A DNA stretch of 24,263 nt, taken from an uncultured Collinsella sp. (lineage in GTDB: Bacteria; Actinomycetota; Coriobacteriia; Coriobacteriales; Coriobacteriaceae). This document shows positions 1-7,746 of the stretch, one piece after another. The stretch spans positions 1 to 24,263 of the forward strand of contig CAUBMI010000028.1 in the NCBI GenBank assembly GCA_958436995.1. The letters run 5' to 3'. The notes beneath the pieces are model-generated. The model searched no databases. It was not told where the DNA came from and saw only the letters and a list, made by a program, of their open reading frames with translations. A program made the position numbers and the translations under genes. Position 1 is the stretch's first letter. Every line of letters starts with the position of its first letter.

Positions 1-355
1 ATTTGCGGACGGCCTCCAGCAGGCGGAAGGTGCCCTCGACGTTGGTGCGCAGGAAGGGCTCCGGGTCTGCGATGGAGTTGTCGTTGTGGCTCTCGGCGGC
101 GTAGTGCACGATGGCGTCGTGGCCCGGGACGATGCGGTCCAGCAGTCCGGCGTCGCAGATGTCGCCCACGACGAGCTCCACGCGGTCGGAGGGCAGCCCG
201 GCGATGTTCTCGGGGTTGCCGGCGTAGGTCAGCTTGTCCAGGACGGTGACGTGGACGCCCGGGTGATTCTTCACCACGTAGTGGACGAAGTTGCTGCCGA
301 TGAATCCGCAGCCGCCCGTGACGATGATGTTCTTGGGTTCGAAGATCTCAGACAT
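1..355 (-). CDS. rmlB: dTDP-glucose 4,6-dehydratase, 5' part only (cut by window edge)
   Basis: This enzyme converts dTDP-glucose to dTDP-4-keto-6-deoxyglucose, the second step of dTDP-rhamnose and related deoxysugar synthesis in the cytoplasm. About 118 residues are visible. They begin MSEIFEPKNIIVTGGCGFIG, which carries the GGxGFIG NAD-binding motif of extended SDR enzymes near residues 14-20. Next come the family's LDKLTYAGNPENI segment, VVGDICD, and the HYAAESHNDNSI stretch. The ATG at 355 is preceded by a strong AGGAGG at good spacing. The gene starts 12 bases after the rmlA stop, so the two are co-transcribed. The catalytic Tyr/Lys part lies outside the window. The identification is firm; the final sugar (rhamnose or another deoxysugar) cannot be told because the next genes are not visible. 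Confidence 0.93.
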   Translation of the reverse strand, partial: MSEIFEPKNIIVTGGCGFIGSNFVHYVVKNHPGVHVTVLDKLTYAGNPENIAGLPSDRVELVVGDICDAGLLDRIVPGHDAIVHYAAESHNDNSIADPEPFLRTNVEGTFRLLEAVRK

Positions 356-367
356 GAGGGGTTCCTC

Positions 368-1267
368 CTAGTACTCGCGCGGGCTGTTGACGATCTCGCC
401 GGCGGCGACCTTCTTCAGGTGCTGGCCGTAGACAGACTTGCCGTAGGCCTTCGCGTCCTCCTCCAGCTCGGCTGTCGTGATCCAGCCGTTCTCCCAGGCG
501 ATCTCCTCGGGGACGGACACGGGCAGGTCCTGGGAGTGCTCCACGGCGCGGACGAACTCCGCCGCCTCGTGCAGGCTCTCCATGGTGCCGGTGTCCAGCC
601 ACGCGTAGCCGCGGCCGAGGGTCACGACGGAGAGCGTCCCCTCCTCCAGGTACATCCGGTTGAGGTCGGTGATCTCCAGCTCGCCGCGCGCGGAGGGCTG
701 CACCTTATGCGCCTTGGCGGCCACGTCGCCCGGGTAGAAGTAGAGTCCGGTGACGGCGTAGGAGCTCTTGGGCTCGGCAGGCTTCTCCTCGATGGAGACG
801 GCCCTCCCCTCGCCGTCGAACTCCACGACGCCGAAGCGCTCGGGGTCGTCCACGTGGTAGCCGAAGACCGTGGCGCGGCCCGACTCGGCGTTCTGCACGG
901 CGCGCGCCAGGTGGCGCGACAGGCCGTTGCCGTAGAAGATGTTGTCGCCGAGCACGAGCGCGCACGGCTCGCCGGCGATGAAGTCCTCGCCGATGGTGAA
1001 GGCCTGTGCCAGGCCGTCGGGGCTCGGCTGCTCGGCGTAGGAGAGGTTCACGCCGTAGCGCGAGCCATCCCCGAGCAGGCGCTCGAAGTTAGGCAGGTCG
1101 GTCGGCGTGGAGATGACCAGGATGTCCCGGATGCCCGCCAGCATGAGGGTGGACAGCGGGTAGTAGATCATGGGCTTGTCGTAGACCGGAAGCAGCTGCT
1201 TGGAGGTCACGAGCGTGAGGGGGTACAGGCGCGTGCCGGACCCGCCCGCGAGGATGATGCCTTTCAT
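368..1267 (-). CDS. rmlA: Glucose-1-phosphate thymidylyltransferase
   Basis: RmlA joins glucose 1-phosphate and dTTP to give dTDP-glucose, the entry to dTDP-sugar synthesis for the polysaccharide. The 299-residue protein has the usual family length. It opens with MKGIILAGGSGTRLYPLT, whose GGSGTRL loop (residues 8-14) is the nucleotidyltransferase signature. It continues with the KQLLPVYDKPMIYYPLSTLM segment, LGDNIFYG and EEKPAEPKSSYAVTGLYFY, all typical of RmlA. The ATG at 1267 has GAGGAC about eight bases upstream. The gene is the first after a roughly 340-nt stretch without a convincing gene, and a TAGGATAC -10-like element lies about 60 nt upstream. It may therefore be read both from its own promoter and from the long upstream operon. 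Confidence 0.96.
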   Translation of the reverse strand: MKGIILAGGSGTRLYPLTLVTSKQLLPVYDKPMIYYPLSTLMLAGIRDILVISTPTDLPNFERLLGDGSRYGVNLSYAEQPSPDGLAQAFTIGEDFIAGEPCALVLGDNIFYGNGLSRHLARAVQNAESGRATVFGYHVDDPERFGVVEFDGEGRAVSIEEKPAEPKSSYAVTGLYFYPGDVAAKAHKVQPSARGELEITDLNRMYLEEGTLSVVTLGRGYAWLDTGTMESLHEAAEFVRAVEHSQDLPVSVPEEIAWENGWITTAELEEDAKAYGKSVYGQHLKKVAAGEIVNSPREY

Positions 1268-1326
1268 TTAATCTGTCCTCTACAATCGAAATGCGCTTTA
1301 GATCGAGTGATAAATAAGACTTGGGT

Positions 1327-1332
1327 ATCCTA
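1327..1332 (-). promoter_or_regulatory. Possible -10 element of an internal promoter for rmlAB
   Basis: The minus strand reads TAGGATAC here, about 60 nt before the rmlA ATG. The same TAGGATA core occurs before glgP and before the loaP leader. No good -35 hexamer stands 16-18 nt upstream, so the call rests on the -10 similarity and its position after a non-coding stretch. Confidence 0.35.
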
Positions 1333-1390
1333 TTTTGCTAAACCCCCTCATTCTTAACGAAATATGCAAGGTAATGACTGCGGAATATGG

Positions 1391-1606
1391 CTACCTGAAT
1401 TGCCCCTTCCATTTTTCAATGCTCGACCAAGGGAGATTGATTCCGGTTATTTCAGGTTGGTTAATCCAATCAGCCATTTTGAGTAAAAAGTCATCTTCTC
1501 GTTCGAAAACAGGAAGTCCGGTATCTTCACCGATGATCGCGTGCCAAATGTTGGTAATGGACTCACTTTGCTTCAACGCTATGAAAAGCGCCAGTATCGA
1601 AAATCA
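1391..1606 (-). other. Orphan reading frame of about 60-70 codons, possibly a gene remnant
   Basis: Between the acyltransferase and rmlA one frame stays open from just after a TGA at about 1606 to a TAG at 1391. The clearest start is a TTG at 1576, giving 61 residues that begin LKQSESITNIWHAIIGE and end SSIEKWKGQFR. There is no ATG start and no convincing ribosome binding site. I do not recognise the protein. The composition looks protein-like (soluble, Trp and acidic residues), so it could be the 3' remnant of a lost polysaccharide gene. The rest of the 1268-1608 gap holds only the putative rmlA promoter; I saw no terminator. Confidence 0.25.
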
Positions 1607-1608
1607 AT

Positions 1609-2563
1609 TTATAATCCCACAATGATGTGAATTCGTTCGGGCAAATAACGACCGCAAAGTGATACAAGCGAATAAGATCCGGCAAGAGTTAGCGCCCAAA
1701 CAGCAAATGTCGAAACACCAAGTGGAATGACGAATAATCCAAGCAGTTTCCAAACGGCCTTGAGAACAAGTATATGGCAGAGGTAGATTCCAAAAGAGGC
1801 GTTCCCAAGGTCAACAAGCAAAGTAGAAGATAATCGCGACTTGAATGATCCCGGAACCGCCATAAGAAGCGCGATCACAGCTAAAGAGGTCGCGGCAGAA
1901 CCGAGCTTAAGCTGAGTTGTGGCCATATTGAAATCGCCAGTCAAATACCACCAGAAGCCTGCGACCTCCTGAATTATTAAAAATATAAAGAGCACTGCAA
2001 CAAGCTGAGTGGTTCGTCCTTCAATGAGCGCAGCCCAACGCCTCCAGTCGAGACCGAAAACATAAAAGATGAGCCACATGGGGCAGAAAACCTGTATTAG
2101 AGGCAATGCGATACCGGCAACGGCAGCGAGCTCCCTTAGAAGCAAGCAAGCCGGTGTCACACAATAGACAAAGAACCTATACCGTGAAAGGAGCCTGAAC
2201 AGTACCGGAGTAAGCAGCACAAGCTGTGAATGGACCAATAGATAGTACATCTGAGCCGATACGGAGCCCACGGCGAACGCCAGAAACCCAGACGCCCATG
2301 AAGGGCGGGAAACGCCGCAAGATAGATAACGCTCCAGAACGCATAAGGTCCGGCAACCTTGCTAATGCGGCGTCGAAGACCCCCCCCGCATTAAATTTGC
2401 GCTCGTCGGTAAGAACACCGGATAAAAACAAGAACAACGCAACAGAAAAGTTGAGGAATGGGCGAATGGCGACCGACGCGGCACATTGAGGAAGACAGTG
2501 GATAAGCACCACTGCGGAAATCGCAAGCCCACGAAGAGCTTGAAGGTAGCGATCCTTGGCCAT
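1609..2563 (-). pseudogene. Acyltransferase-3 family membrane protein, interrupted by two frameshifts
   Basis: Family members are multi-pass membrane proteins that move acetyl or other acyl groups onto cell-surface sugars. The ATG at 2563 follows the upstream TAG directly, with GGAAGGAG as binding site. The first frame gives LQALRGLAISAVVLIHC and FLNFSVALFLFLSGVL, the family's N-terminal segment. At the G8 tract (plus strand 2380-2387) the homologous sequence moves to another frame, which encodes LRRRISKVAGPYAFWSVIYL, a typical acyltransferase-3 stretch. By about 2290 it has moved again, into the frame of FLAFAVGSVSAQMYYLLVHS and the remaining helices to the TAA at 1609. Each move needs one extra base (or loss of two). 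Together the pieces give about 315 residues, near the usual length. As written, translation from the ATG ends after about 128 codons. It could be decay, a phase-variable gene caught off, or base-calling error. Confidence 0.8.
2380..2387. repeat. C8/G8 homopolymer tract inside the acyltransferase gene
   Basis: Eight consecutive C on the plus strand (G8 in the coding sense) lie at the point where the acyltransferase homology changes frame. Nine or six G would join the N-terminal segment to the LRRRISKVAGPY frame. Seven G would lead to a nearby stop. An 8-bp inverted repeat (taatgcgg at 2363-2370 and ccgcatta at 2386-2393) flanks the tract. Such tracts slip easily during replication and also attract sequencing error. 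Confidence 0.85.
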
Positions 2564-3781
2564 CTAGGCTCTCCTTCCAACGAGTCTCTTTAGTCGTCGT
2601 TTAATACCACCAAGCTTGCCGCGGACACGCTGCCAGAGAGTGGGACGGAAATCCCACTTGTCCATGAGATCTGGGATGGAAAGCCCGGCAGACACGTCGT
2701 TCAAGAACTCGTCGCGCTTTGGATAAGGCGTGACAGAATGGACGAGGCTAGGGTTGCCCGCGATTACCCCATCAAGCGTCGCCGGACCGTTTGCAGTAAG
2801 TCCAGAAATAGCCTCGAATGCCCGCACGCCCTTCTCGGTATTGCATAGGACGGCAGATACGCCCTTGGAGTTGTCGACCTCGGGATGGGTATTCTGGAAC
2901 CCCCAGAAATCACCGAGCGTGATATCGGCGCCGCTGGAGCGCTTTGCTGGACATGCCAGACAGGACGAACGAAGGCTCGCATTGGCCAGAAACGCTTTCA
3001 TGTACCAGTCTTTGCCGAATATCTGGGACTCGGTGTCCCCGGTGTTGTCTTTCTCCGCTATGTGCTTGTACATAGCGGAGTAAGACAACCATCCGGTTGT
3101 CTTACTCCGCATATTGACGTCGCAGACGTCCGACCCGAAGGCCTCACCACGGTAGTCGACCCAGCGCGACCAGAGCTCTGGAGACGGAACACCGTGGCAG
3201 ATGACGTCGACGCCGAGGAAGAGGTCAGAGTCGGCGAGTTTCCCCAGGTATGAGCGCATGCCAGCCACCTGGCATGCAGTACCGGCAAAGAGCGCCGGCC
3301 TGCCTTCACGCAGGGCAGCGCGGACGCCCTCGAAGACGCCGCGGCCAACCGCGCTCTGAACGTATTTCGAGCGCATAACGGCGCCGAGCGCCGGCCTGTC
3401 CTCCACGAGCACGTGACGAAGCTCGCGGCAACCGTCCGTCCACGCGGCGCCCGCCACAACACCGCCGCGCGAGAGAGCGTCACCGGCGAGTAGACCGAAC
3501 ACGCCGCCCGACGACGATCTATCGAGCAAGCCGACGTCATGAGCCTTCGCCCAGAGGGCGAACTCGCACCCGTCCTCCCCAGGGGCGTTGAGCGCCGGGC
3601 ATACGGCGTCGCACGCCCCGCAGCCTACGCACCCGGAGGCGTCGACGGTGGGGTGTAGGAAGCCACAATCATCGGGTTCCATGGAGATGCATGACTTGGG
3701 GCAGCGGGCAGCGCACGCGCCGCAGCCGCAGCAACGGTCGCCAAGCGAGACGACCCTCGGGGATTTCTCGGAATCATTCAT
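2564..3781 (-). CDS. FrhB-like iron-sulfur protein (coenzyme F420 hydrogenase/dehydrogenase beta-subunit family), copy 1
   Basis: The 405-residue protein starts with two 4Fe-4S ferredoxin motifs: C17-x2-C20-x2-C23-x3-C27-P and C51-x2-C54-x2-C57-x3-C61-P. The FrhB-like N- and C-terminal domains follow, shown by SSSGGVFGLLA, FAGTACQVAGMRSYLG, DVICHGVPSPELW, the MRSKTTGW segment and SSCLACPAKRSSGADITLGD. The family uses iron-sulfur clusters and flavin to move electrons. Members in polysaccharide clusters are common but their substrate is not established, so F420 itself need not be involved. The ATG at 3781 lies 8 bases after the flippase stop, and the stop touches the acyltransferase ATG. A second copy lies at 9997-11124. 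Codons around residues 224-243 form two perfect hairpins (separate entry). The family call is firm, the reaction unknown. Confidence 0.88.
   Translation of the reverse strand: MNDSEKSPRVVSLGDRCCGCGACAARCPKSCISMEPDDCGFLHPTVDASGCVGCGACDAVCPALNAPGEDGCEFALWAKAHDVGLLDRSSSGGVFGLLAGDALSRGGVVAGAAWTDGCRELRHVLVEDRPALGAVMRSKYVQSAVGRGVFEGVRAALREGRPALFAGTACQVAGMRSYLGKLADSDLFLGVDVICHGVPSPELWSRWVDYRGEAFGSDVCDVNMRSKTTGWLSYSAMYKHIAEKDNTGDTESQIFGKDWYMKAFLANASLRSSCLACPAKRSSGADITLGDFWGFQNTHPEVDNSKGVSAVLCNTEKGVRAFEAISGLTANGPATLDGVIAGNPSLVHSVTPYPKRDEFLNDVSAGLSIPDLMDKWDFRPTLWQRVRGKLGGIKRRLKRLVGRRA
3053..3110. repeat. Two arm-sharing perfect hairpins inside FrhB-like copy 1
   Basis: On the plus strand ctccgctatgt (3053-3063) pairs with acatagcggag (3070-3080) around a 6-nt loop. 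gcggagtaagacaacc (3075-3090) pairs with ggttgtcttactccgc (3095-3110) around a 4-nt loop, a 16-bp perfect stem. The six bases gcggag at 3075-3080 belong to both stems, so the two structures exclude each other, as in an attenuator. The reading frame stays open and encodes a conserved part of the protein. Confidence 0.9.
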
Positions 3782-3789
3782 GATGGACC

Positions 3790-5295
3790 CTATCTAAGGA
3801 ACGGGAGACGAGAGACGACCGCGATACGTTCGTCCTTCGTTAGGACGGCGAGCCAAAGGGCTATGGCGAAAAGCGCGCTGTAAACGGCGCCCCACTCGAG
3901 GAACGCGGGCCATCCGTTGACGGGCAGGACCGCCGTGCCAGCGAGGCAGGCGACGGTGACGGCAGCCCAGGCGAGCAGCACCGGCAGGTTCCGCTTCCAG
4001 AAAAAGAGCATGTCGAGACCGACCCGCTTCTGGTAGTACCAGTTCATCCACAGTCCGTTGCCGAGCACGATGCTGACGACATAGGCGATCGCGGGGGCCC
4101 ACGGCCCCAGCGCCGGGGCGGCCGCGGCGGTGAAGGCAACGTTCCCGACCGCCATCGCAAGGTAGACGAGACTCCTGGCGTGGTGCATGTTCTTGGCCCT
4201 CTGGATCTCGATGCCGACGTTCTGACAGAGGGGCACCATGACGGGTAGCGTCATGGCGAGCACGAGCCAGTAGGCCTCGGCGAAGCCCGGGCCCGCCCAC
4301 CTCGTCACGAAAAACTTCCCGAGAATAGCGAAACCTCCGTACACCCAGCAAAACAGTACCATCTGGTAGCGGCCCACGCGCGTCATAAGGCGAGTGAGCT
4401 CGGCGTTGTCGTCCGAGGTGGCGACGATGCGGTTGACCTTCGGAATGAAGACGTTCGACATCGTGGTGGAGAGCGAGTAGAAGACCTGGCGGATGTTCAC
4501 GGCCACCGCGAACAGAGATACCGCAGTCGCGCCCGAGATGGCCCCCAGCATGATGTTGGGCACGCTCTGATTGACCATCTCGCAGACCTGGTTACCGAAG
4601 ATCCAGGCACTGAAGGCGGCGATGCCGCGCATGACGCCCCAGTCGGCACCCCTGAGCTCGAAGCGCATGCCCAGCACGACGATGGCGTAGCGCGCGTTGA
4701 GGGCGAGCAGGACGAGGTTCACCGCGAGCTGTGCTAGGGCAACGCCCACGGGCCCCATACCGGCGGCCAGCAGGGCCCAGGCGCACAGCGGCGTCGCAAG
4801 CGTGGTGACGAGCTGCCTGGTCTGCTGGTAGACGAAGCGCTCGTGCGCCGTGATGTAGGAATTGAACACGACGGTGAACAACGTCGAGGCGACGTTGAGC
4901 GTCATGATGGCGAGCAGCTCCCGGGCGAGCGAGACCTGCGCCTCGGTGAACCCGGCCGAGAACACCGCGCCGGCGTTTGCGGAGAAGCCCATGCCGAGGG
5001 CGACCGCCGCGGCTGTGACGGCGACGTAAAGCGTGAGGTACATGCCGTTCAGGTGCCGGATGTCGCGCTCGCCGCCGTGCGCCACCGTCTGCGTGTAGAA
5101 GCGCACGTAGGCCTCGGAGAAGCCGAAGGACAGGAGCGTCAGCGAGAAGACAAAGGAGTTCGAGCTCTGGAAGACGCCGTAGTCCGCCTGCCCCACGTAG
5201 GACAGTAGCATCGGCGTGTAGACGAGGTTGACGAGGTTCTTTGCGAGGATGTTGGCGTAGCCGAGGAGGGCGCCCGCCTTACGCTGGCTAGCCAC
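3790..5295 (-). CDS. wzx: Wzx-type polysaccharide flippase (MOP/MATE superfamily)
   Basis: This 501-residue membrane protein would carry the finished lipid-linked repeat unit across the cytoplasmic membrane. Its N-terminus (KAGALLGYANILAKNLVNLV, then YTPMLLSYVGQADYGVFQ) is the classic opening of oligosaccharide flippases. About 12-14 hydrophobic segments follow along the whole length, with short charged loops such as NRIVATSDDNAELTRLMTRVGRY. The start is a GTG at 5295 overlapping the end of the upstream pyruvyl transferase gene by 8 bases, with GGAGG just upstream, so the two are probably translationally coupled. The gene is clearly more GC-rich than its upstream neighbours. The superfamily is firm. 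The Wzx role rests on the adjacent glycosyltransferases and polymerase. Confidence 0.92.
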   Translation of the reverse strand: MASQRKAGALLGYANILAKNLVNLVYTPMLLSYVGQADYGVFQSSNSFVFSLTLLSFGFSEAYVRFYTQTVAHGGERDIRHLNGMYLTLYVAVTAAAVALGMGFSANAGAVFSAGFTEAQVSLARELLAIMTLNVASTLFTVVFNSYITAHERFVYQQTRQLVTTLATPLCAWALLAAGMGPVGVALAQLAVNLVLLALNARYAIVVLGMRFELRGADWGVMRGIAAFSAWIFGNQVCEMVNQSVPNIMLGAISGATAVSLFAVAVNIRQVFYSLSTTMSNVFIPKVNRIVATSDDNAELTRLMTRVGRYQMVLFCWVYGGFAILGKFFVTRWAGPGFAEAYWLVLAMTLPVMVPLCQNVGIEIQRAKNMHHARSLVYLAMAVGNVAFTAAAAPALGPWAPAIAYVVSIVLGNGLWMNWYYQKRVGLDMLFFWKRNLPVLLAWAAVTVACLAGTAVLPVNGWPAFLEWGAVYSALFAIALWLAVLTKDERIAVVSRLPFLR

Positions 5296-6361
5296 GGGCG
5301 GCCTCCGAGGGAATGCTCAATCCACATCTATCGAGGAATTCAACAACGATCTTCCTCTGAGCTGCCAACCTGTCATACGCCTTTGAATAGTCACTCTCGA
5401 GCAGTTCCGAATTACATACGGAAAGAATTGACCGCTCAACGAAAGAAACACCCAGCTCGCTGGCTAGCGTGTCGAATCGGCTGCTCATGTCTGGACCAGT
5501 GGACTCACGAGGGCAATAAATCAGCGGCTTCCCGAACAAGATCGAGAAAATTGATCCGTGATATGAATCTGTCGCTACAAGCTTTGCGTGACGGACGGCA
5601 TAGAGGAACTCTGAAGGCCCGAGGGCGTAGTAGCGCGCATCCCCTAGTAAATCGACCCTCTTGCAGCTAAGTGAATCACAGATTTCGGCAACCCTCTCTT
5701 CGTAAGCTGCACTCCCGAGGAAGTACGTCAATACATAATCATTTGGAAGCCCGCAGTGCGGCTCTTTTTCATACCTTTCCCACCAGGAGCCGTCAAACAT
5801 CAGTGTTGGGTCAATCAACACCTCGGCCTTTAAGCCGTACAGACTGTTTATAAGCTCGGCGCTCTTCTGCTCACGAACGGACAGCCTATCAAACCCGTCG
5901 AAATAGCCGTGGAACAGCTCACGCTTCTCCTCGGGAATCGTCGGAGCTGCCAAGCTTGGCGAAAAAGCAATGCGCTTTTCTCTTGGCGAAAACGTGAGAA
6001 ACATAGTGGAGTTAGCGTCAGGGGAATACGGAGACCAAACTTGGTCGCTCCCAGCAACGAAAAAGTCATAGGATTTAATGTCACGTGGAGGGTTGGAATC
6101 AGATATAACCTCCCGGCTAAAGGAAATGTTACGGGAATTGAAATCCTCAAACGAACGATGCCTCTGGATGTGGGCAACGGCAAGCCCCTTTGGAATGAGC
6201 GAAGCCAAAGACTTGAGCTTGTATTTGGCAGATCTCGAGTCCTTCTGTCTGAACGTAAGGACATCTGCACCCGAGAGTTTGAGAGTTTCTTGGACAGCAA
6301 GGTTCTGGAGCCTCTGCCCATAGTTGTCCCCATGCGTAAATGTGGAAATGCCTATTTTCAT
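5288..6361 (-). CDS. Polysaccharide pyruvyl transferase family protein, copy 1
   Basis: Members of this family (CsaB/WcaK type) transfer pyruvate from phosphoenolpyruvate onto sugars as a ketal, or are related enzymes of unproven activity. The 358-residue protein begins MKIGISTFTHGDNYGQRLQN, the usual opening with the (N)YG(Q) turn. It has GSDQVW at about residues 104-109 and, near the C-terminus, ATDSYHGSIFSILFGKPLIY, the conserved D-S-[YF]-H-G motif. An upstream in-frame TTG at 6367 would add two residues; I prefer the ATG at 6361, which follows the polymerase stop by two bases. The 3' end overlaps the flippase start by 8 bases. Base composition is lower in GC than the flippase. The family is firm, the donor and acceptor unknown. 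Confidence 0.88.
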   Translation of the reverse strand: MKIGISTFTHGDNYGQRLQNLAVQETLKLSGADVLTFRQKDSRSAKYKLKSLASLIPKGLAVAHIQRHRSFEDFNSRNISFSREVISDSNPPRDIKSYDFFVAGSDQVWSPYSPDANSTMFLTFSPREKRIAFSPSLAAPTIPEEKRELFHGYFDGFDRLSVREQKSAELINSLYGLKAEVLIDPTLMFDGSWWERYEKEPHCGLPNDYVLTYFLGSAAYEERVAEICDSLSCKRVDLLGDARYYALGPSEFLYAVRHAKLVATDSYHGSIFSILFGKPLIYCPRESTGPDMSSRFDTLASELGVSFVERSILSVCNSELLESDYSKAYDRLAAQRKIVVEFLDRCGLSIPSEAARG

Positions 6362-6363
6362 GT

Positions 6364-7746
6364 TCAAACCTGTTCTTCGTCTCTATCAATAATCAAATAG
6401 TCTGCAGCCGAGGAATTCCACGACCAAGCCAGCGCTCCACAGAGCAGCAGTAGGCACAAGCAGCAGTTCACCCTTGTAAAGCACTGCGTATACAGAAAGG
6501 TAATAAGAATTGTTAGCAAAAGGAGCAAACGAACAATCCGGCCATTAGATCCTTTTTCCTGCTCCATAAACTCACTAACCACGGAGTGGAAAAACGCTAC
6601 ATACGCTGCCGTCTCCCAAACCCCCATGAGAATCAAGAAAGACCCCATATCCGCTTGACCAAAGTGGTTAAACGACATGAACCCGGACGCGTAGAAGCTT
6701 GAGGCTCCAAGACCCTCTCCGAGACTCCATGTAGCCGGTCTCAAGAGAGCGAAGCCGATGATAGCAATCCTCTCGTTACTGCCGTCGGCAGCAGTACCGA
6801 CGGAAGCTGAACTGCCAACCATATCGAACAGACCAAACACTTGCGTATCCACGAGGATCTGGAACGCAGGCACCAAGGCGTATGCAATTGTCAGGATAAA
6901 ATACAAGGCGACAAGCCAAAAGAAGGGACCCGAAACATCCGCTTCTCCTCTCATGACTGAAATAAGCCAGAACATCACTAAAACGAGAGGAAGGATTATG
7001 AAGAGCGCCTTATTATCGTTGAGTGTCGCAAGATAGAAGGACAGGACGATAAGGCAGACGTTGTAAGCGATGGCAAGGGATGGCCAGAGAGGACCCCGAA
7101 GCCTCCTAATCCAGACGAAGTTGTAGAGCACGACGAATGAAGTGTAAAGGGCCACCGCATGGACGGACGCATAAGAGAACAGGCCGGAGATATTGTCCTC
7201 GAAGTAACTGATGTCGTTCGTTGTCGCAGCGATCATCCCATGGGTAGAGTACTGGATAAACATGATCGCCATATTGAGAAGCAATATGGCGTTGAAGACC
7301 GGAAAACCTGCATCAAAGAGTCCAAGAAGAAAATCCCTCTTGTTAGTGACCAAAAGAAAGAAGTAAAGCGTATAGACAAACGGGTAGAGGAGCAGCAAAA
7401 TATTCGCCCTAAACGTTTCCATATTGCCACCCAAGAGGGCACCAGACAGCCACCCTGCAACGGTAATCAGCCCAAGTAGTAGCGCTCTACCGCTATATTT
7501 CCATCCGGAGAAGAGCGCCCTCACGCAAATCATGCCGGTAATTACCCAGTTGAGGTATCGCCCCAGACCATAGTACTCAAGGAAGAAAACCTGCGCCAAG
7601 ATACCTATAACGATCGTCGCATCCGCCAGGTCACCCATGCAAACGGTTAGAACGCCTTGCTTATTAGGGAGATACCAACGACCTCTTCGACCAGCCCGCT
7701 CCTCCGCTTTATTTATAACGAGCCTCGCATGCCTATGATCTTGCAT
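6364..7746 (-). CDS. wzy: Wzy-like polysaccharide polymerase, multi-pass membrane protein
   Basis: The 460-residue protein has a short charged N-terminus (MQDHRHARLVINKAEERAGR) and then about 11-13 hydrophobic helices, including GDLADATIVIGILAQVFFLE, ILLLLYPFVYTLYFFLLV, PLVLVMFWLISVM and LLLLLTILITFLY. A large polar stretch with SSASVGTAADGSNERIAI lies near the middle. No enzyme motif is visible, as is usual for Wzy and O-antigen ligase-like proteins, so the assignment rests on topology, length and position among glycosyltransferase and flippase genes. The ATG at 7746 is preceded by GGAGG at ideal spacing and overlaps the upstream gene by 14 bases. A GTG/TTG-type extension to 7773 is possible but unneeded. 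A 10-bp perfect hairpin lies inside the coding region at 7267-7291. Confidence 0.75.
   Translation of the reverse strand: MQDHRHARLVINKAEERAGRRGRWYLPNKQGVLTVCMGDLADATIVIGILAQVFFLEYYGLGRYLNWVITGMICVRALFSGWKYSGRALLLGLITVAGWLSGALLGGNMETFRANILLLLYPFVYTLYFFLLVTNKRDFLLGLFDAGFPVFNAILLLNMAIMFIQYSTHGMIAATTNDISYFEDNISGLFSYASVHAVALYTSFVVLYNFVWIRRLRGPLWPSLAIAYNVCLIVLSFYLATLNDNKALFIILPLVLVMFWLISVMRGEADVSGPFFWLVALYFILTIAYALVPAFQILVDTQVFGLFDMVGSSASVGTAADGSNERIAIIGFALLRPATWSLGEGLGASSFYASGFMSFNHFGQADMGSFLILMGVWETAAYVAFFHSVVSEFMEQEKGSNGRIVRLLLLLTILITFLYTQCFTRVNCCLCLLLLCGALAWSWNSSAADYLIIDRDEEQV
7267..7291. repeat. 10-bp perfect hairpin inside the polymerase gene
   Basis: cgccatattg (7267-7276) pairs perfectly with caatatggcg (7282-7291) around the 5-nt loop agaag. 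It lies in the open frame, in codons for a membrane helix (NAILLLNMAI). Confidence 0.7.

Noticed and set aside
86..1357. Long plus-strand open frame opposite rmlA/rmlB (423 codons)
   Set aside because: It is the complementary-strand shadow of two well-recognised genes. Its product is low-complexity (Val, Leu, Gly, His rich) and matches no family.
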